Assembly (NCBI RefSeq): GCF_037975245.1
Contig: NC_092563.1
Location: forward strand, 1,515,001-1,579,000
Source of the DNA: Apostichopus japonicus
Taxonomy: Eukaryota > Echinodermata > Holothuroidea > Aspidochirotida > Stichopodidae
DNA: 64,000 nt
Direction: 5' to 3'
Program-made: the position numbers and the translations under genes
The notes under the pieces: generated by a model
The model's database searches: none
Seen by the model: the letters and a program-made list of their open reading frames with translations, nothing else
Told to the model about the DNA's origin: nothing
Part shown: piece by piece, positions 35,801 to 46,689 of the stretch
How positions within the stretch are numbered: the stretch's first letter is position 1
How the letters are laid out: each line of letters starts with the position of its first letter

Positions 35801-38800
35801 AGTGAAGAGTTGATTTTGTTGCTGACACTGAAAATTTGCTTTACGACGTGGTCAGTCATTTTGTATCAGACAACATTTTATACTGTCCTATCCCTAGATA
35901 ATTGTGTGTCTTTAACTCCTTTATGAGTGCATTAGTTCTGGTTACTATTGAAGACAATGTCAATTTTTATAAACAGGAAAAATTGAAAGATGTGGAACAA
36001 GTTGAAGAAGAGAAAGGACAACTTGAAGAGAGAATCCAGCAACTACAGAAATCAATTGAAGAGGCGACTGAAGAGGGCTCGAAGAGGTAAAACCTACATT
36101 TGAACATTATGCCTAGATATGAATATAAATGGTCTATTCAGGGTCAAAGGACTACTTACTATTTTGAACAGGCCAAGGGGATGTTAGTGAGAGAAGAAGC
36201 AAGCCAGGTAATATAAATGGCTGATTATTATATTATCGTTAACTTTGGGAGAGGGAAATCGTTCTTACTAGTGTATCACATCTAAATTGCTTCTACCATC
36301 AGGGAAGGGGTGTTACAAGAGAAGTTGAGAGCGCTGGAGGACAAAGTCATGGTAATGACCGAAGCTGTCGGAAGAAATGAAGAACTGAAAGAAGAAAACA
36401 AGACACTTCAAGAAAAGTCAGTAACTTTATTTCTTGACTGAAGCAAACCATACAATATGTAATATTGATTGTATTCAAAACTGCTAACAATAAGTAAATA
36501 AGCTAATGATAGAAGTATTCTGGTTCAAGAGATGGAAGAGCTATTTGGGAGCATTCTTTTGGAAGAGGGAAGGAGGAGGTGGGAGAGGGACCAAGTGCTT
36601 ATATTCTTAGTGGTGGGACCAGGTCATGCAGAATTCTTTTCATAATGGAACCAAATCACATTTACTAATCTCAAAAGCTAATCTATGTCTGTTTGCAATC
36701 ATTATAAAATTGTTTAAGTGTTCTGGAACACTCATTCTTCCATGGATTTTACTGAAACTTGGGAACAATGTTCATTGGATGTTAGGCTACTTTGACTACT
36801 GGCAAGTGAAGGTCAAAGGTCATTTAGGGGTCACTTCAGGTCATTCTGTGAAAATTTAAAAATGTATCTCCTCTTTCCCAGAAGACCACATGTTCTTGAA
36901 AGTTGGTCATAATGTTTCTTGGGTAGTGCTTCTTCTGGGGTGTACAGAAAGTCATTAGAGATCAAATTTAGGGGTCACTGATGGATATATGAAAACCTTC
37001 AAAATATATCTCCTCTTTCCCAGAGGACCACATGTTCTTGAAAGTTAATAGATGATGTCTTACCAATTAATGTTAGGAACATTGTAATGCATGTGATCGG
37101 TATTACCTCTTGTGTCAGGGAGGACTGTGTAAAATGAACACTAAATTTGATACTCCAACTGACATGAAGTTAAAGTTTTTAAATGACAGTGACAGGAGTT
37201 GGTATAAGTCAACAGGTATTCTAATGTTACTGTATGTGAAACACAATCTATGTACTAAGATGGTGGCAAATATGTTTTCCCCTTTGGTGTTCCTGTTCTG
37301 CAACAAACAATTTCTGGCAACATACTACTGTAAGGGGAGGAATCCACCTCACTAGTTTTTGTGAAACGGGTGAAACAAACTTGTGAACCACTATCAATAC
37401 TGGTATGTGACATGCACTAATGAAATATTAGAGAGTACATCCTTGCTGGAACAACATTTTGCATCAACTCAAATCTGAACGGTTGAGCTACTGCACCATT
37501 GGTGCTCTTGTTTTTAAAGAATAGAGTTCAGATAAAGTGATAGTTTGAAGAGAATGTATGACAGGCAATAATAAATTTGTCAACTGTAGAGTCAGCAGGA
37601 ATCGTAAGTCTATCAACACCTGAATAGATTTAAATTCTTAAAGTCGTCATCCTTTGTCCCTGATTAGATTTAAATTCTTAAAGTCGTCATCCTTTGTCCC
37701 TGATTAGATTTAAATTCTTAAAGTCGTCATCCTTTGTCCCTGGTTTGATTTAAATTCTTAAAGTCGTCATCCTTTGTCCCTGGTTTGATTTAAATTCTTA
37801 AAGTCGTCATCCTTTGTCCCTGATTAAATTTAAATTCTTAAAGTCGTCATCCTTTGTCCCTGGTTTGATTTAAATTCTTACAGTCGTCATCCTTTGTCCC
37901 TGATTAGATTTAAATTCTTAAAGTCGTCATCCTTTGTCCCTGGTTTGATTTAATTTCCTAAAGTCGTCATCCTTTGTCCCTGATTAGATTTAAATTCTTA
38001 AAGTCGTCATCCTTTGTCCCTGGTTTGATTCATGCTCTGCTAGCTGAGTCACCCATTGTCATTTTCTCCTTTCATAATCCTGTTAGAATCATGAAGCTAG
38101 AAGTGAATGATGAGCTCCTGGAAGATGACATGAATGAACTCCATCAAGAACTAGAGAGGTAAGTCTCTAAGTGAAACAGTCTCATGTATTTCATTACTAG
38201 AAAGAAACGATAACTGAGCTTCTCACTTGTTAAGCTGTGACCCACTCACTCTTTAATCAAGTATTGCCTTGTGCCTTCTCTAAATGGATTTTATATTGTT
38301 TTTTTTTAAATTCCAAACTGCTGGAAAGAGATGCTCATACACAGCATGGCAATCTGGTTCTCGAGAGTTCCAGGAAGGTGTTTTGAGGAACTTTAAGGTT
38401 GTTTGAGGGAATTTGATGGTGGTTTGGGGTAGTCAGCAAATAGAGCTATAAAAGTTTGATCAATAGTGATTAGTTTGGATCTTTACAGCACATTTGGATG
38501 TGATGCATCTTGCCTATCAAATATTGGTTTGCGATTTGTTGCAAATTCACAAACAATTTGAGATGCTTTCATATTGTATTTCTTTCTCTGCTACATTAGG
38601 GTTACAAGTCTAGAAAAATCACACTTTGAAGAAAAAGAAGATATGAAGTCCAAACTTGAGGTGGCAATGGAGGAGAAGTCAAGACAAACCAAGGTGAGTT
38701 TAGTTAATATCGGCCACAAAATTCCAGGATTGATGACAAAATGTAAGTTAGTAGTCATTATGTTGATTAAAAGTTCCTTACAAATTAAAACACTCAGAAA

Positions 38801-41646
38801 AGAAGATTTACTGCAAAAACACTGAATTTGTAATTCCTACTACACAAGAGATGCTTTAATTATATATTTCCGGTGTCCTTTCATTCTTGTGACACCAATT
38901 TTGAAACAACTGGCTTCTCAATGAAATATCAGCCCAAGAAATTCAGGCTACTTACTGTCCGATTTGACAGTGAATTTCACCATTTACCAGTAGAAAACAA
39001 AGGGCACCAGGCATTTCTCTGCAACCATAGATATATAGAACGTAAAACTAATAGTAATGTGATTAACAAAATTTTGGGAGTCAAAGATTCCTCATGATTA
39101 CCATACCTTATATAATTCTGTATTTACTGCTTTATTATCAGCAGATATTAGGCTGCTCCCAAAAGCCTGCACAGTGTACCTTAACCAATGTGTGATGTAA
39201 TTCATGGAAATGCCAGAGAGAACTCGATTTTAGATATTGTGACATTCTAGGTCTGTGAGGGTAACATCTCTTCATTTGGTTAACTGTGATAGATGATTTC
39301 AATGTGTGGTCAGTTGCAATCTGCAGTGATTTAATATGACTATTTGCAACTCCACTTGGTCTGTTGTATAATCATCTTCACTTCTCTATTTCTGTAAACG
39401 CTCCTGTGAACACTTACAAAATGCGATAAATTCAGGATGAAACCTACAGCTATCATCTTTTATATTTATGTACAGTTTATATCCAACATTTTTGAATATC
39501 TCTGTACCCCATACCAGGCCATGACTAAGTTGGAAAAGAAGAATGAAGAGCTGGAGTTGGAGAATGCTAAATTAGTCGGCCACCAGAACTTCAAGCAGAA
39601 GATACAGTACCATGTGAAACTCAAGGTGGAGAACAATGAGCTGAGAGAGGTAGAGAACTCAACAACCTCTTCTTTGTAATTGCAGCAAGAACTCATTAAC
39701 AACAGCAGGGGATGGTAGAGGACAAACAAGTCCAACCGTTTACCTTTTATTGTGATTGATAGTCCTTGTGTTACTTTTATTGATTATGAAAAACTGCACA
39801 TTTGTGGATGGTTATGGAAGTAGCGGACTACAGCGACATATTTAGTATTACATAATTATGAGGGATTGGACAAAGATATCCAGCTTTTGCTGTATTCCAC
39901 TTTGTTCATCACATAGCCGCTGCCATCTTGACCGGCTGATTAAGTATCGGAAATTTATTCAGGGTGCCATCTTGGGTCGGCATTGTCAAAAGTTCTTTGT
40001 TAGATGGCTAGTTAAGAAGAGTAGTTAAGAAGGGTAATCCCTCCCCAGTGATAAAATATATGTATTTTGTGTCATACAACTGATTCCATGCACATCCAGG
40101 ACTTTGATACAATCTAGCAAAGTTTATTGTTCCACGATGAATTGCATTAACTATTGGATAATATACTACATATATTTATATGGACAGACCTACAAATTTC
40201 ATTAAGAGAGGCATGGCAGAATAATAGATGTTGAGCAGGATGTGATGGAGACCATAAATTCCTGTATTATTTAATTTCTAGCAGTATTGAGGGTTTTAAG
40301 CCGACACTGACTGGCAGAGCATGAGCACACTCAACTCGACCATGGTAATAATGAAAAGTGTCGATAGTTGGTTTAGTCGCAATCCAAATTGTGCATTTGT
40401 TCACGACAAACACATCTGGCAGTAATAAATTTGCATGTGACCTAAACGAGCTCTGGTTATTAACAGCAAACATTCAATCTGTGTCCGGGGGTCAGATGTA
40501 AGTGCATGGGTCTTCCTCAAACACTAGACCACAAAAAGTTTAGAGTCGGGTCGTGAACAGTCCGGCAGTGTACGGCTGGCTTGATACAACATGAATCATG
40601 AATCAATTTGCATACATAACATTGACGGCTTTAAAAAACTTCTTTTGTACATTGTTTTTGTCAAAGAATCCTCATGATTTCCATACCTTATAATAAGGCT
40701 TATATAAGGCTTCTTTTGTACATTGTTCAACAAAACACAATGTTTACTATGTCTGTAGACTATGAAAACAAATTCAGAAATGTACCAAACTTGTTGGGAA
40801 TCAACCATGAATGCTGATTATGATCTCAAAATAAATTTTGATTTGGGACAAAACGTAAACAAATGATGTGGCATTATTGAATTACTCCAATGTGCAATAG
40901 CAAAGAACACTTTTCACGCTGTACAAATGTTGTACCTTTTCTGTGCAACAACACTTGTTATTTCCTCTCTCTAGGCAAGCACTGTAAATGATCGGTAGCA
41001 TGATTTCACAAAAATAACGATTTCACATTGGAAAGGTATAGAGTATAAGGTGATTTAGGGTGCAGGGTAGTTGAGGTGGTGACATAAGTTTGCACTACGG
41101 ATATTTACAATAATTCTTAGTTTGATATGACAATTCAAAGTGAGTTAATTGTATGAAGGGGAGATGGGTATTGAAGGGGTGCTTTAGTCCTACTTGGTGG
41201 ACACATAGTTATTCTTTTGAAAACAGTTTAGGATTTGTCTTTATGAGAATTCATGACCAAAATATACAATTAGTTAAGAAGAAGGTTAAACTATTTTTCT
41301 TGAATCACCTACATAATTGCTTACCTTTTAAAGTAAACAAGCCAAATACAGTTGGAACTCGTCAGATATCAATTTCCATATCCGCTTGAAATTTCTTAAA
41401 ATGATTGTTTCAAAATTCTCCTATAGTTCTCTAGTTTCAATTTATTTGGGTACATCAATTGAGATGTCTTTCTATTTTTTGTTTCTACAGCAACTGAAGA
41501 AATCTCACCAGGATGCCTTTAAGTACAAGCAAGAGCTGGACCATGCCAGACAGAAGCTTGGATTAAGTCCTTTGAAATGGACCAAAGAACAACAACAACC
41601 ACCACTGATGCCTCACAAGGAAAATTGTGACCCTGCAGCGAGCTGA
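10616..41646 (+). CDS. KIF15: Kinesin-12 motor KIF15, complete gene with 34 coding exons
   Basis: I joined 34 exons whose phases all agree: 4,230 nt, 1,409 residues, against 1,388 in human KIF15. Order: a short leader; an N-terminal motor (residues about 17-359) with P-loop GQTGSGKT at 101-108, switch I SSRSH at 226-230 and switch II DLAGSER at 258-264; then a very long coiled coil to the end. The near-C-terminal [19 protein letters not shown] matches the KIF15 signature that contacts TPX2. KIF15 is a plus-end-directed spindle motor that backs up Eg5 (KIF11) in keeping spindles bipolar. The start ATG at 10616 gives a 13-nt first coding exon. All introns are GT-AG except intron 27 (AT-AC). A likely AATAAA lies at 41665-41670, only 19 nt past the stop, so a longer 3' UTR is possible. 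Confidence 0.95.
11941..12412. repeat. 236-bp tandem duplication in KIF15 intron 2
   Basis: Copy 1 (11941-12176) and copy 2 (12177-12412) are nearly identical and differ at only a few positions (for example CCTACC against CGTACC). The high identity points to a recent event. No coding content is recognised. Confidence 0.9.
13560..13603 (+). repeat. TTAC microsatellite, possible retroposon 3' tail
   Basis: GCAATAAAG is followed by about five TTAC units. An AATAAA-like word running into a simple repeat is typical of LINE or SINE 3' ends, but no body is recognisable upstream. Confidence 0.4.
17632..17888. repeat. About 64-bp minisatellite with palindromic words, KIF15 intron 11
   Basis: Three full units and a partial one repeat every 64-65 bp around TATGGCCAGATAAAACTT and ATATCTGGATTGACTC. 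Both GCCAGAT and its complement ATCTGGC occur in each unit, so single strands can fold back. Confidence 0.85.
18187..23986 (+). CDS. KIF15: KIF15 exons 12-18: neck and first coiled coil
   Basis: Exons: 18187-18325, 18631-18737, 18879-19025, 19684-19891, 20273-20394, 21395-21574, 23759-23986. Exon 12 begins [25 protein letters not shown], the KIF15 neck that follows the motor. Exon 15 contains [22 protein letters not shown], matching the family's H-P-x-V-x-KYAxEN segment. Exon 18 starts [18 protein letters not shown] and has a Ser/Pro/Gly-rich non-helical break before the helix resumes with [16 protein letters not shown]. Human KIF15 has a comparable break with ITTPTKAY, so this hinge is conserved. 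Intron 17 (21575-23758) carries the 48-bp array. Confidence 0.92.
21988..23740. repeat. 48-bp minisatellite array (about 37 units), KIF15 intron 17
   Basis: Units of 48 bp (core ACACAGGGTG and GTGCCTTCATGATCATC) are interspersed with 43-bp variants carrying GTCGTCATTGAAGAAT. A block of ten 48-bp units plus one 43-bp unit (523 bp) starting near 22391 recurs at 22914 with the same order of variants, which shows a higher-order duplication. Because 48 is a multiple of three, long minus-strand frames stay open; they are not genes. The array stops about 18 bp before the exon 18 acceptor. Confidence 0.95.
24519..24532. repeat. Short CA microsatellite
   Basis: About seven CA units in KIF15 intron 18. 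Confidence 0.7.
24719..33183 (+). CDS. KIF15: KIF15 exons 19-26: middle coiled coil
   Basis: Exons: 24719-24814, 26187-26292, 27443-27651, 28472-28588, 29333-29485, 31658-31744, 32234-32440, 33037-33183. Apart from the phase-1 junction between exons 20 and 21, junctions in this block are phase 0. The predicted peptide is almost wholly heptad-type helix rich in Glu, Gln, Lys and Leu, as expected for a dimer or tetramer stalk. Exon calls rest on open frame, splice signals and coiled-coil composition more than on residue identity, since this part of KIF15 diverges quickly. Exon 22 uses a GTCAGG donor, the weakest here. Confidence 0.85.
25130..26022 (+). pseudogene. LINE reverse-transcriptase fragment, 5'-truncated and broken
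   Basis: Frames over 25150-25232 and 25233-25871 encode the C-terminal part of a non-LTR reverse transcriptase: [13 protein letters not shown], then [16 protein letters not shown], a [11 protein letters not shown] block, an [13 protein letters not shown] block and [12 protein letters not shown] stop codon interrupts near 25224. A frameshift near the T-run at 25815 moves the closing WNALPQSAI segment to another frame. The 5' RT half and endonuclease are absent, as in normal 5' truncation. The 3' end shows two ATACAGGTGA units and AATAAA. The type is CR1/Jockey-like; the clade is unresolved. It lies in KIF15 intron 19. Confidence 0.85.
26780..26837. repeat. TA dinucleotide microsatellite
   Basis: About 28 TA units in KIF15 intron 20. 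The open frame coding Tyr-Ile repeats here is a by-product. Confidence 0.95.
29225..29312 (+). mobile_element. LINE/SINE 3' tail (GTAAAGCGCTTTGAGCA type)
   Basis: TGTAAAGCGCTTTGAGCA followed by a TATGCGCTATTTAAAT word and TTATTATTATTAT is the widespread 3' end of L2/CR1-type LINEs and their SINE partners. Only the tail is recognisable. It ends about 20 bp before the KIF15 exon 23 acceptor. Confidence 0.65.
29870..31428 (-). mobile_element. Unclassified 1.56-kb insertion, solo-LTR-like, KIF15 intron 23
   Basis: The segment is flanked by the 9-bp direct repeat ATCTGGATG (29861-29869 and 31429-31437). Its plus strand is visibly A/C-rich, unlike the surrounding intron, and the boundary is abrupt. 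On the minus strand it has a CpG-richer part near 30960-31330, a 121-residue open frame with no recognised domain, and an AATAAA (29989-29994) about 120 bp before the end. That layout suits a solo LTR or other retroposon. I see no terminal inverted repeat and no primer-binding site or RT domain, so the class is open. Confidence 0.4.
32771..33016. repeat. About 24-bp minisatellite, KIF15 intron 25
   Basis: About ten degenerate units built on ACTCAGAAACATCCAATTTA. The array ends some 20 bp before the exon 26 acceptor, leaving only a short polypyrimidine tract between. Confidence 0.85.
33388..33606. repeat. 73-bp tandem repeat, three copies, KIF15 intron 26
   Basis: Three units start with AACAGGCACATCAGTGTATG and continue through ATATCAGATAACCACATG, spaced about 73 bp apart. 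Confidence 0.85.
34160..41646 (+). CDS. KIF15: KIF15 exons 27-34: distal stalk and C terminus
   Basis: Exons: 34160-34269, 34886-34997, 35977-36086, 36303-36416, 38087-38158, 38600-38693, 39518-39649, 41491-41646. Exons 27 and 28 join across an AT-AC intron to give [13 protein letters not shown]. Exon 30 must use the donor at 36417 (GTCAGT), because the competing donor three bases later leads to a stop in exon 31. Exon 33 holds the conserved [13 protein letters not shown] block near residues 1333-1346. The last exon ends LGLSPLKW, a Gln/Pro-rich stretch and [11 protein letters not shown]. That KEN tripeptide could be a KEN-box degron (APC/C-Cdh1), which is inference. Confidence 0.9.
34270..34885 (+). 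other. KIF15: U12-type AT-AC intron (KIF15 intron 27)
   Basis: The 5' end ATATCCTTT (34270-34278) is the exact U12 AT-AC donor consensus. A TTCCTTAAT branch-point motif (34863-34871) lies about 15 bases before a TCCAC acceptor ending at 34885. Joining GAGTC to TTTGAGA keeps the KIF15 frame open and coiled-coil. A GT-AG alternative (donor at 34211, acceptor at 34916) is also in frame but drops 30 helix-forming codons. Confidence 0.8.
35243..35772. mobile_element. 530-bp hAT-like MITE in KIF15 intron 28
   Basis: The left end AGGTGACCAGACGTCCCC and the right end, read on the other strand, AGGTGACCATAATTTCC share a terminal inverted repeat. A 7-bp direct repeat TATTGTA flanks both sides (35236-35242 and 35773-35779). 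The left arm contains short repeats of GTCCCCGATT. There is no coding capacity. The 7-8-bp duplication suits hAT-type non-autonomous elements. Confidence 0.8.
36781..37060 (+). repeat. About 142-bp GGTCA-rich repeat, two copies
   Basis: The word TATCTCCTCTTTCCCAGA, then GACCACATGTTCTTGAAAGTT, recurs with 142-bp spacing (36865 and 37007). Each unit carries GGTCA words such as AGGTCAAAGGTCA at 36810-36822. A related pair in opposite orientation lies near 62370-62680. Confidence 0.7.
37621..38030. repeat. 40-bp minisatellite, 10.25 exact-length units, KIF15 intron 30
   Basis: Units read TAAATTCTTAAAGTCGTCAT then CCTTTGTCCC with a variable TGATTAGATT or TGGTTTGATT. Nine consecutive periods are exactly 40 bp with no indels and few substitutions, so the array is young. 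It ends 57 bp before the exon 31 acceptor. Confidence 0.95.
40298..40582. mobile_element. Inverted-repeat element, family A copy 2
   Basis: The ends AAGCCGACACTGACTGGC and, on the other strand, AAGCCAGCCGTACACTG form a degenerate inverted repeat. Inside is GCATGTGACCTAAACGAGC followed by a TGGTTATTAACAG word, matching the interiors of the copies near 1.75 and 49.7 kb in the same orientation. It lies in KIF15 intron 33. Confidence 0.65.
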
Positions 41647-43172
41647 CTGCGACAGACATCCACGAATAAACAATCCTAAAGTGATTATACCCGAGAAGAC
41701 AGGGTTACTTATTAATCACTCTCTGTGGTCTCGTCATAAAAGCATCACTGCAATTCCTCCATACGTACCACAAATGTCCAAGATTTTAATCCTGTTTCTG
41801 TTAATGAATATTATTATATAATTGCCTTTACCATTCAGTTTTCACTATTTTAGTACATAAGACAATGATGTAGTGTTTTAGATCAGGTACTATTATTAAG
41901 CGGCAGGTTTAACTGGAGTAAATGTGGGAAAGGTAGATATCAATGTAAATTGTTTTATGCTTGATGAACACAGTGACAATTGTAAACAAAATTGGACTTG
42001 AATGAGTCACATTTGTCTCAAATTGGAACATTTCTAATGTCTATTCTATGAAATCAATTTTCAGTTATACTTTTGAAAGTTCTATTTGGTAATTCACTCG
42101 TATATGAAGCATTCACTCATATATGAAACAGATATAAAACAAAATTAGTTACTTGGGGTCCTGGAGAACAGAACAAGAGTGAACTGAGGGTTGGAAGTTG
42201 GTAAATCAAAATTTAAATTAATTAAAAATTGTTAATTCTGGGTATTATCTTTGGGATTAACATATATATTTTTTCGGGCATTTTATTGAATATGATTCAC
42301 TTGGAGCTGTTTTATTTAATCTCCTTTTAACACAATTTTGGCAATCCTTGCAAGTCATTTTCAGTTAAATTCTAGAAACTGTTTCTTTTTAGAATCCAAT
42401 TGCATCGTAGAGTGAAATGGAAAAGTTGTATTTGGTTTAGGTGTCCCATAGGTTAGGGTTATTACTTATAACGAAACAGCTAAGGAGTTTTAACTCATCA
42501 TCCACGAGGAACATAAAATCATGCAATACAGATGTAATTCACCTAACTCATGCATTTTTATCTTATTTGAGTTTAGTTTTAGTTTTGTTTTAATTTTCGT
42601 TTACCAAGAATCAACTTAAATTGCTCCTTCATCTGGTTATGCAATATTTTTGAAGCCCTAACCCAGAGTTACAGACAATTTTATTGTTAACAGCTGTAGA
42701 TTTCACTGAAATGGGATGTTTTTTGCAACATCATCAGAATTACCTCTAGATATGCCAGGAAGTGTTCAAAACTGTTTTCATCACTCAGACATGTAAATGT
42801 AACAATTACCCTTTATTTTTTTAAGTTTGGATGGTACATTTAAAAATAGAGAATTTTATGGAGTCAGTATTAAAATTTGCAGTATTAGAATTTACCCCAT
42901 TTTTTACATTTACTAGTTGAGTTGCCACTTTTCAAGTATTAAAATAACCAACCCAGATAAAAAGGTACAGCCTTTGGTAATACCACATTGGAAGGTATCC
43001 CCTCTCCCAGGCATTGTCAAATCATCACAGGAGACAGTTCCCAAGATATTTTCAAACCTATTTTTGTCCTACAAGGAGCAGAAATAAGTGCAGTTACAAC
43101 AAGGAGATGTTTCACTTACCCAAGTTCTAAAATCGGGATTCTTAACGCTTAAGATCTCAAAAGAGACTGTTT

Positions 43173-43211
43173 AACCAGGGAGTTGTTATGGAACATAACA
43201 ACTCCCTGGTT
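43173..43211. repeat. Perfect hairpin, 18-bp arms with 3-base loop
   Basis: AACCAGGGAGTTGTTATG (43173-43190), loop GAA, and its exact complement 43194-43211. The outer flanks continue the pairing imperfectly. No T-run follows, and no coding role is apparent. Confidence 0.9.
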
Positions 43212-44940
43212 TAACAGCCATCTTAATTACTACTGTAACAGAACAACATCTTTCTTGAATTGGCATCCACTTCATTTATTAGACACCAGATAATAAAACA
43301 AGCACAACATTATGGCCAAGAGTATGTGTGCTCTTTACTTTCATTACCTTACAATGTCTTCAATTGTCACTGGCTATGGATACAGGCTGTACTTTTTACT
43401 CCGGCAACTTATAGATCACTGAATGACCAAGCATTTGCTTTGCTGTTAATGCCATTAAGAATAAGCAGCCACAATTGCTACCTGTCTCACACAAATGGGA
43501 CACCCTCCCTCCCTCCCCCCCCTCACAAAACAATTCCCCTTACTGGGAGTTAATGCATCTTCCGTAAGCATGGTGAAGCTTGCAAGACCCAGAACCTTAT
43601 AGTAGTAATACTGCCCTCCTAAATATATGCCTCCGCCAATTACAGAGACGTTACCCAGACACAAATATTTAATAAGCTGTTCAAACAGCAACATGAATCG
43701 ACGAATAGAGAATTCCTGACTGTTAAAATCTCAAACCTGAAGATTTGGTAGTTCAACATTAAGTTAAAGACTGATAGAGCATTCATCTCTTGAAAGTGTC
43801 AGGATTCACCGTAGAGCAATTGATTCTCCTTCCATACATAGCTCAGAGGTACGAGCAGCACCAGAAAAGTAGACGGAAAGAAAGCAAATATAAAAAGAAA
43901 AATTAATTTTCAATTTGTAAAAAAAAAAAATCAATTTATTAACAGCTTTACTCTTCTCTTTTTTCTTTCTTTTTTACTCTGCTCATGACCCAAAATACAA
44001 AAGCTGCTTACCTATACTAACAATTTATCATAAAAATATTTAATTAGGAATTGTTATCTGAATCAAACTTAATCACCAGGTTCATGAAATGTGAACAAAA
44101 ATGTTGGAAAAACAAAATCTCTCTCTTAATTTAATATCTTAATGATCAAAATCTCACAGAAATGAAACAAGTGCTTACAATTTATCGTTATAAAATAACT
44201 GAATAATTGGGAATAATTTTGACTACGCAGTACTTAAAAAGAGAAATGTATATACTATTCTACTTTGCCTCAAATAATCACACTTTTCATTTTCTGTTTG
44301 TATCTTTCTGAATGGAATGACAATGTTCAAATGTTTAGTCATACCGGCATGACTACACTACGTACAGGCTTGAAGAAAAACGTATTACAGTTAAAAGAAT
44401 GGACACCATGAACACATCTGATGAAAGCTTGTAGCTTCATCTGTTTCACTAATACCGTATGAATAGTTACACTCTAAGACATGTCACTGTGCTAAAGATT
44501 CATAGATATACTATCACAGAGAATGTAGCAAGGCCATCCATCACACAAAAGCAAATGTTAGGATAACTTGGATTATGAAAAATACTTCTTTTTCTTTCCC
44601 TTTTCCTAAAGGACCAGTTCTTCCACTGATATGAATACTGACATATTCTGTAGAACCAAACCAAGTGTGTTAACTTCAAAGATATCATTGAAACTTTGCA
44701 AGTAATTTACAGAGCCAATGTGGGCGGTTCGACTAAATAGTACATTACCCTTTGATAATACAGGGAGTTGGTAGAGATACCAATCCTTGATCCCTGTTCT
44801 ATCTCCTTCACCAGACTCGCTTTTGTCCAACACCTCGGACAGTTGACGGAGCTACGGAAAATAGGGTGTTCAGAGAGTTACACTAGTATCATATCGTCTA
44901 CAGACTCTTTTGGAACTTTTGCATGGACAGTAACAATGAA

Positions 44941-45129
44941 TATAGATATATATATATATATATATATATCTATATATATATCTATATATATATATATATA
45001 TATCTATATATCTATCTATATATATCTATATATATCTATCTATATATATATCTATATATATATCAATATATATATATATCTATCTATATCTATATATATA
45101 TCTATATTTATATATATATATATATATAT
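44941..45129. repeat. TA/TATC-rich microsatellite
   Basis: About 190 bp of TA interrupted by regularly placed C (TATATC units). Tyr-Ile open frames across it are artefacts. Confidence 0.95.
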
Positions 45130-46689
45130 TACCTAGGTTATTTATTTATTTCTCATTTTAGAGAAAACGTTTTCTGGGGTTTTTCTTTCCTCCTCATTTT
45201 AGAGGCAAAGTTTTCTGCTTGAAATGGTGACATATGTTTGGAAACAATTAGTTACTCCCTCAGGAGCCCCATTCATAAAATAATTATGGTTTAATAATTC
45301 CATCTTAATTATCGATATGGCATCCAAAGCAAAAGCTCCAAAATAGTTTGATAAGGTGGTCAAAATTATCGATGCTTAGAGACATCAAAATATGAAATAT
45401 CTAGCATAAGAATGGACTCACTTTGTTTCCCTTTTGTCTTACTACAGAATGACAAATGCCAACCAAATGTTTGTTCTAAGAAAGCAACTTGTTTACGAAG
45501 GTGACTATTTTCAAGCCCAGTAGTGTTCGATTTCCATCTGGGCAATGAGCGAGAAAATTTCAGTTAATATTGTCTTGGCCAAATTCAGTTTGAATCTGTA
45601 ACAAAGTGAGTCCATGCAAACAGCAAATATATTTTTGATGAAACAATTCCTCCCCCCCCCCTTCCCCTATGATTTCAAAAGAAATTACTCAGAATGAGAC
45701 CTGCATTTTCTTGCTGAGAAGTTTAAACCGTTCATGTAGTTTGGTAATACAAATAATACTGAATGAGCCCATAAAAGACAACCTATTTAATTGTTATTTC
45801 AATGCATAAATTGTTGCCAACATGAAAGAACAGAAATTAGGTCTGTGGCTACTAAGTATTATTTTGCATGAACACCTGCTACCAAAGTTAAGAACTGTTT
45901 AGAAAGCAAGTAACTATATCTGACTAGAATTATTCTGCCTGCCTGTTGAACAAAATTAAAATCACTCTGATGAACCACACAGAGTTCTAGTATGACTACA
46001 GCCAGCTCCCAGAGACTACATCAAGAAAAACAAGACAAAGGTTCACACCTTGGACAAATTTACCGACAAACCTTTTGCCCTCGAAATATTAAAACTTTTG
46101 AAAAGGAGAGTAAAAAGGAAACTTTTCATTATGAAACATCATATTTTAAACGTTGAAGACCAAGGTGGGATGTTCAGGTCATACCCCCTCAAATTTTACC
46201 ACCACCACAACTGTGGCTGTATATCATGCCGATCGAATTGAATGCATATAACGGTCTTATCATTTAAGATTTACTTAGGGTGCTCACACATCTTTCCTAA
46301 CCATGGGCTCATGTAGGCCTTCCCTGGCTGAGTTGAAACCATGGCCTCTGCAACACTCCTGAGAAAAGAAAACAGTAGAAACATCATCGTGTTCTTTTAC
46401 AACCATTAGTATTCCCATAAAAAAAAAAATATTAAAAATATGGTAAAGTTTATCTTGCAATTAATTGCCATTTATTGATTCACAATTTTGATAATGGTCA
46501 AGAAGAATGATAAATTCCAATATTCTCAACTGATGACATATTTGTCTGCTGCTTAGCCTAGTTTGAAGAGAGTGACTATCTATGACATTAAATAATGCCA
46601 AACTAGGCAAGTGGAAATGTTTATTTCTGGGATCAATGAACTCATTTGGGATCGGATCTGAGATCACAGAACAAAATCACAGAACAGGG

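Noticed and set aside
36417-36420. Alternative KIF15 exon 30 donor at 36420
   Set aside because: Joining it to exon 31 brings a stop codon within eight codons.
44768-45222. Tyr-Ile-rich open frames
   Set aside because: Translation of a TA-rich microsatellite.
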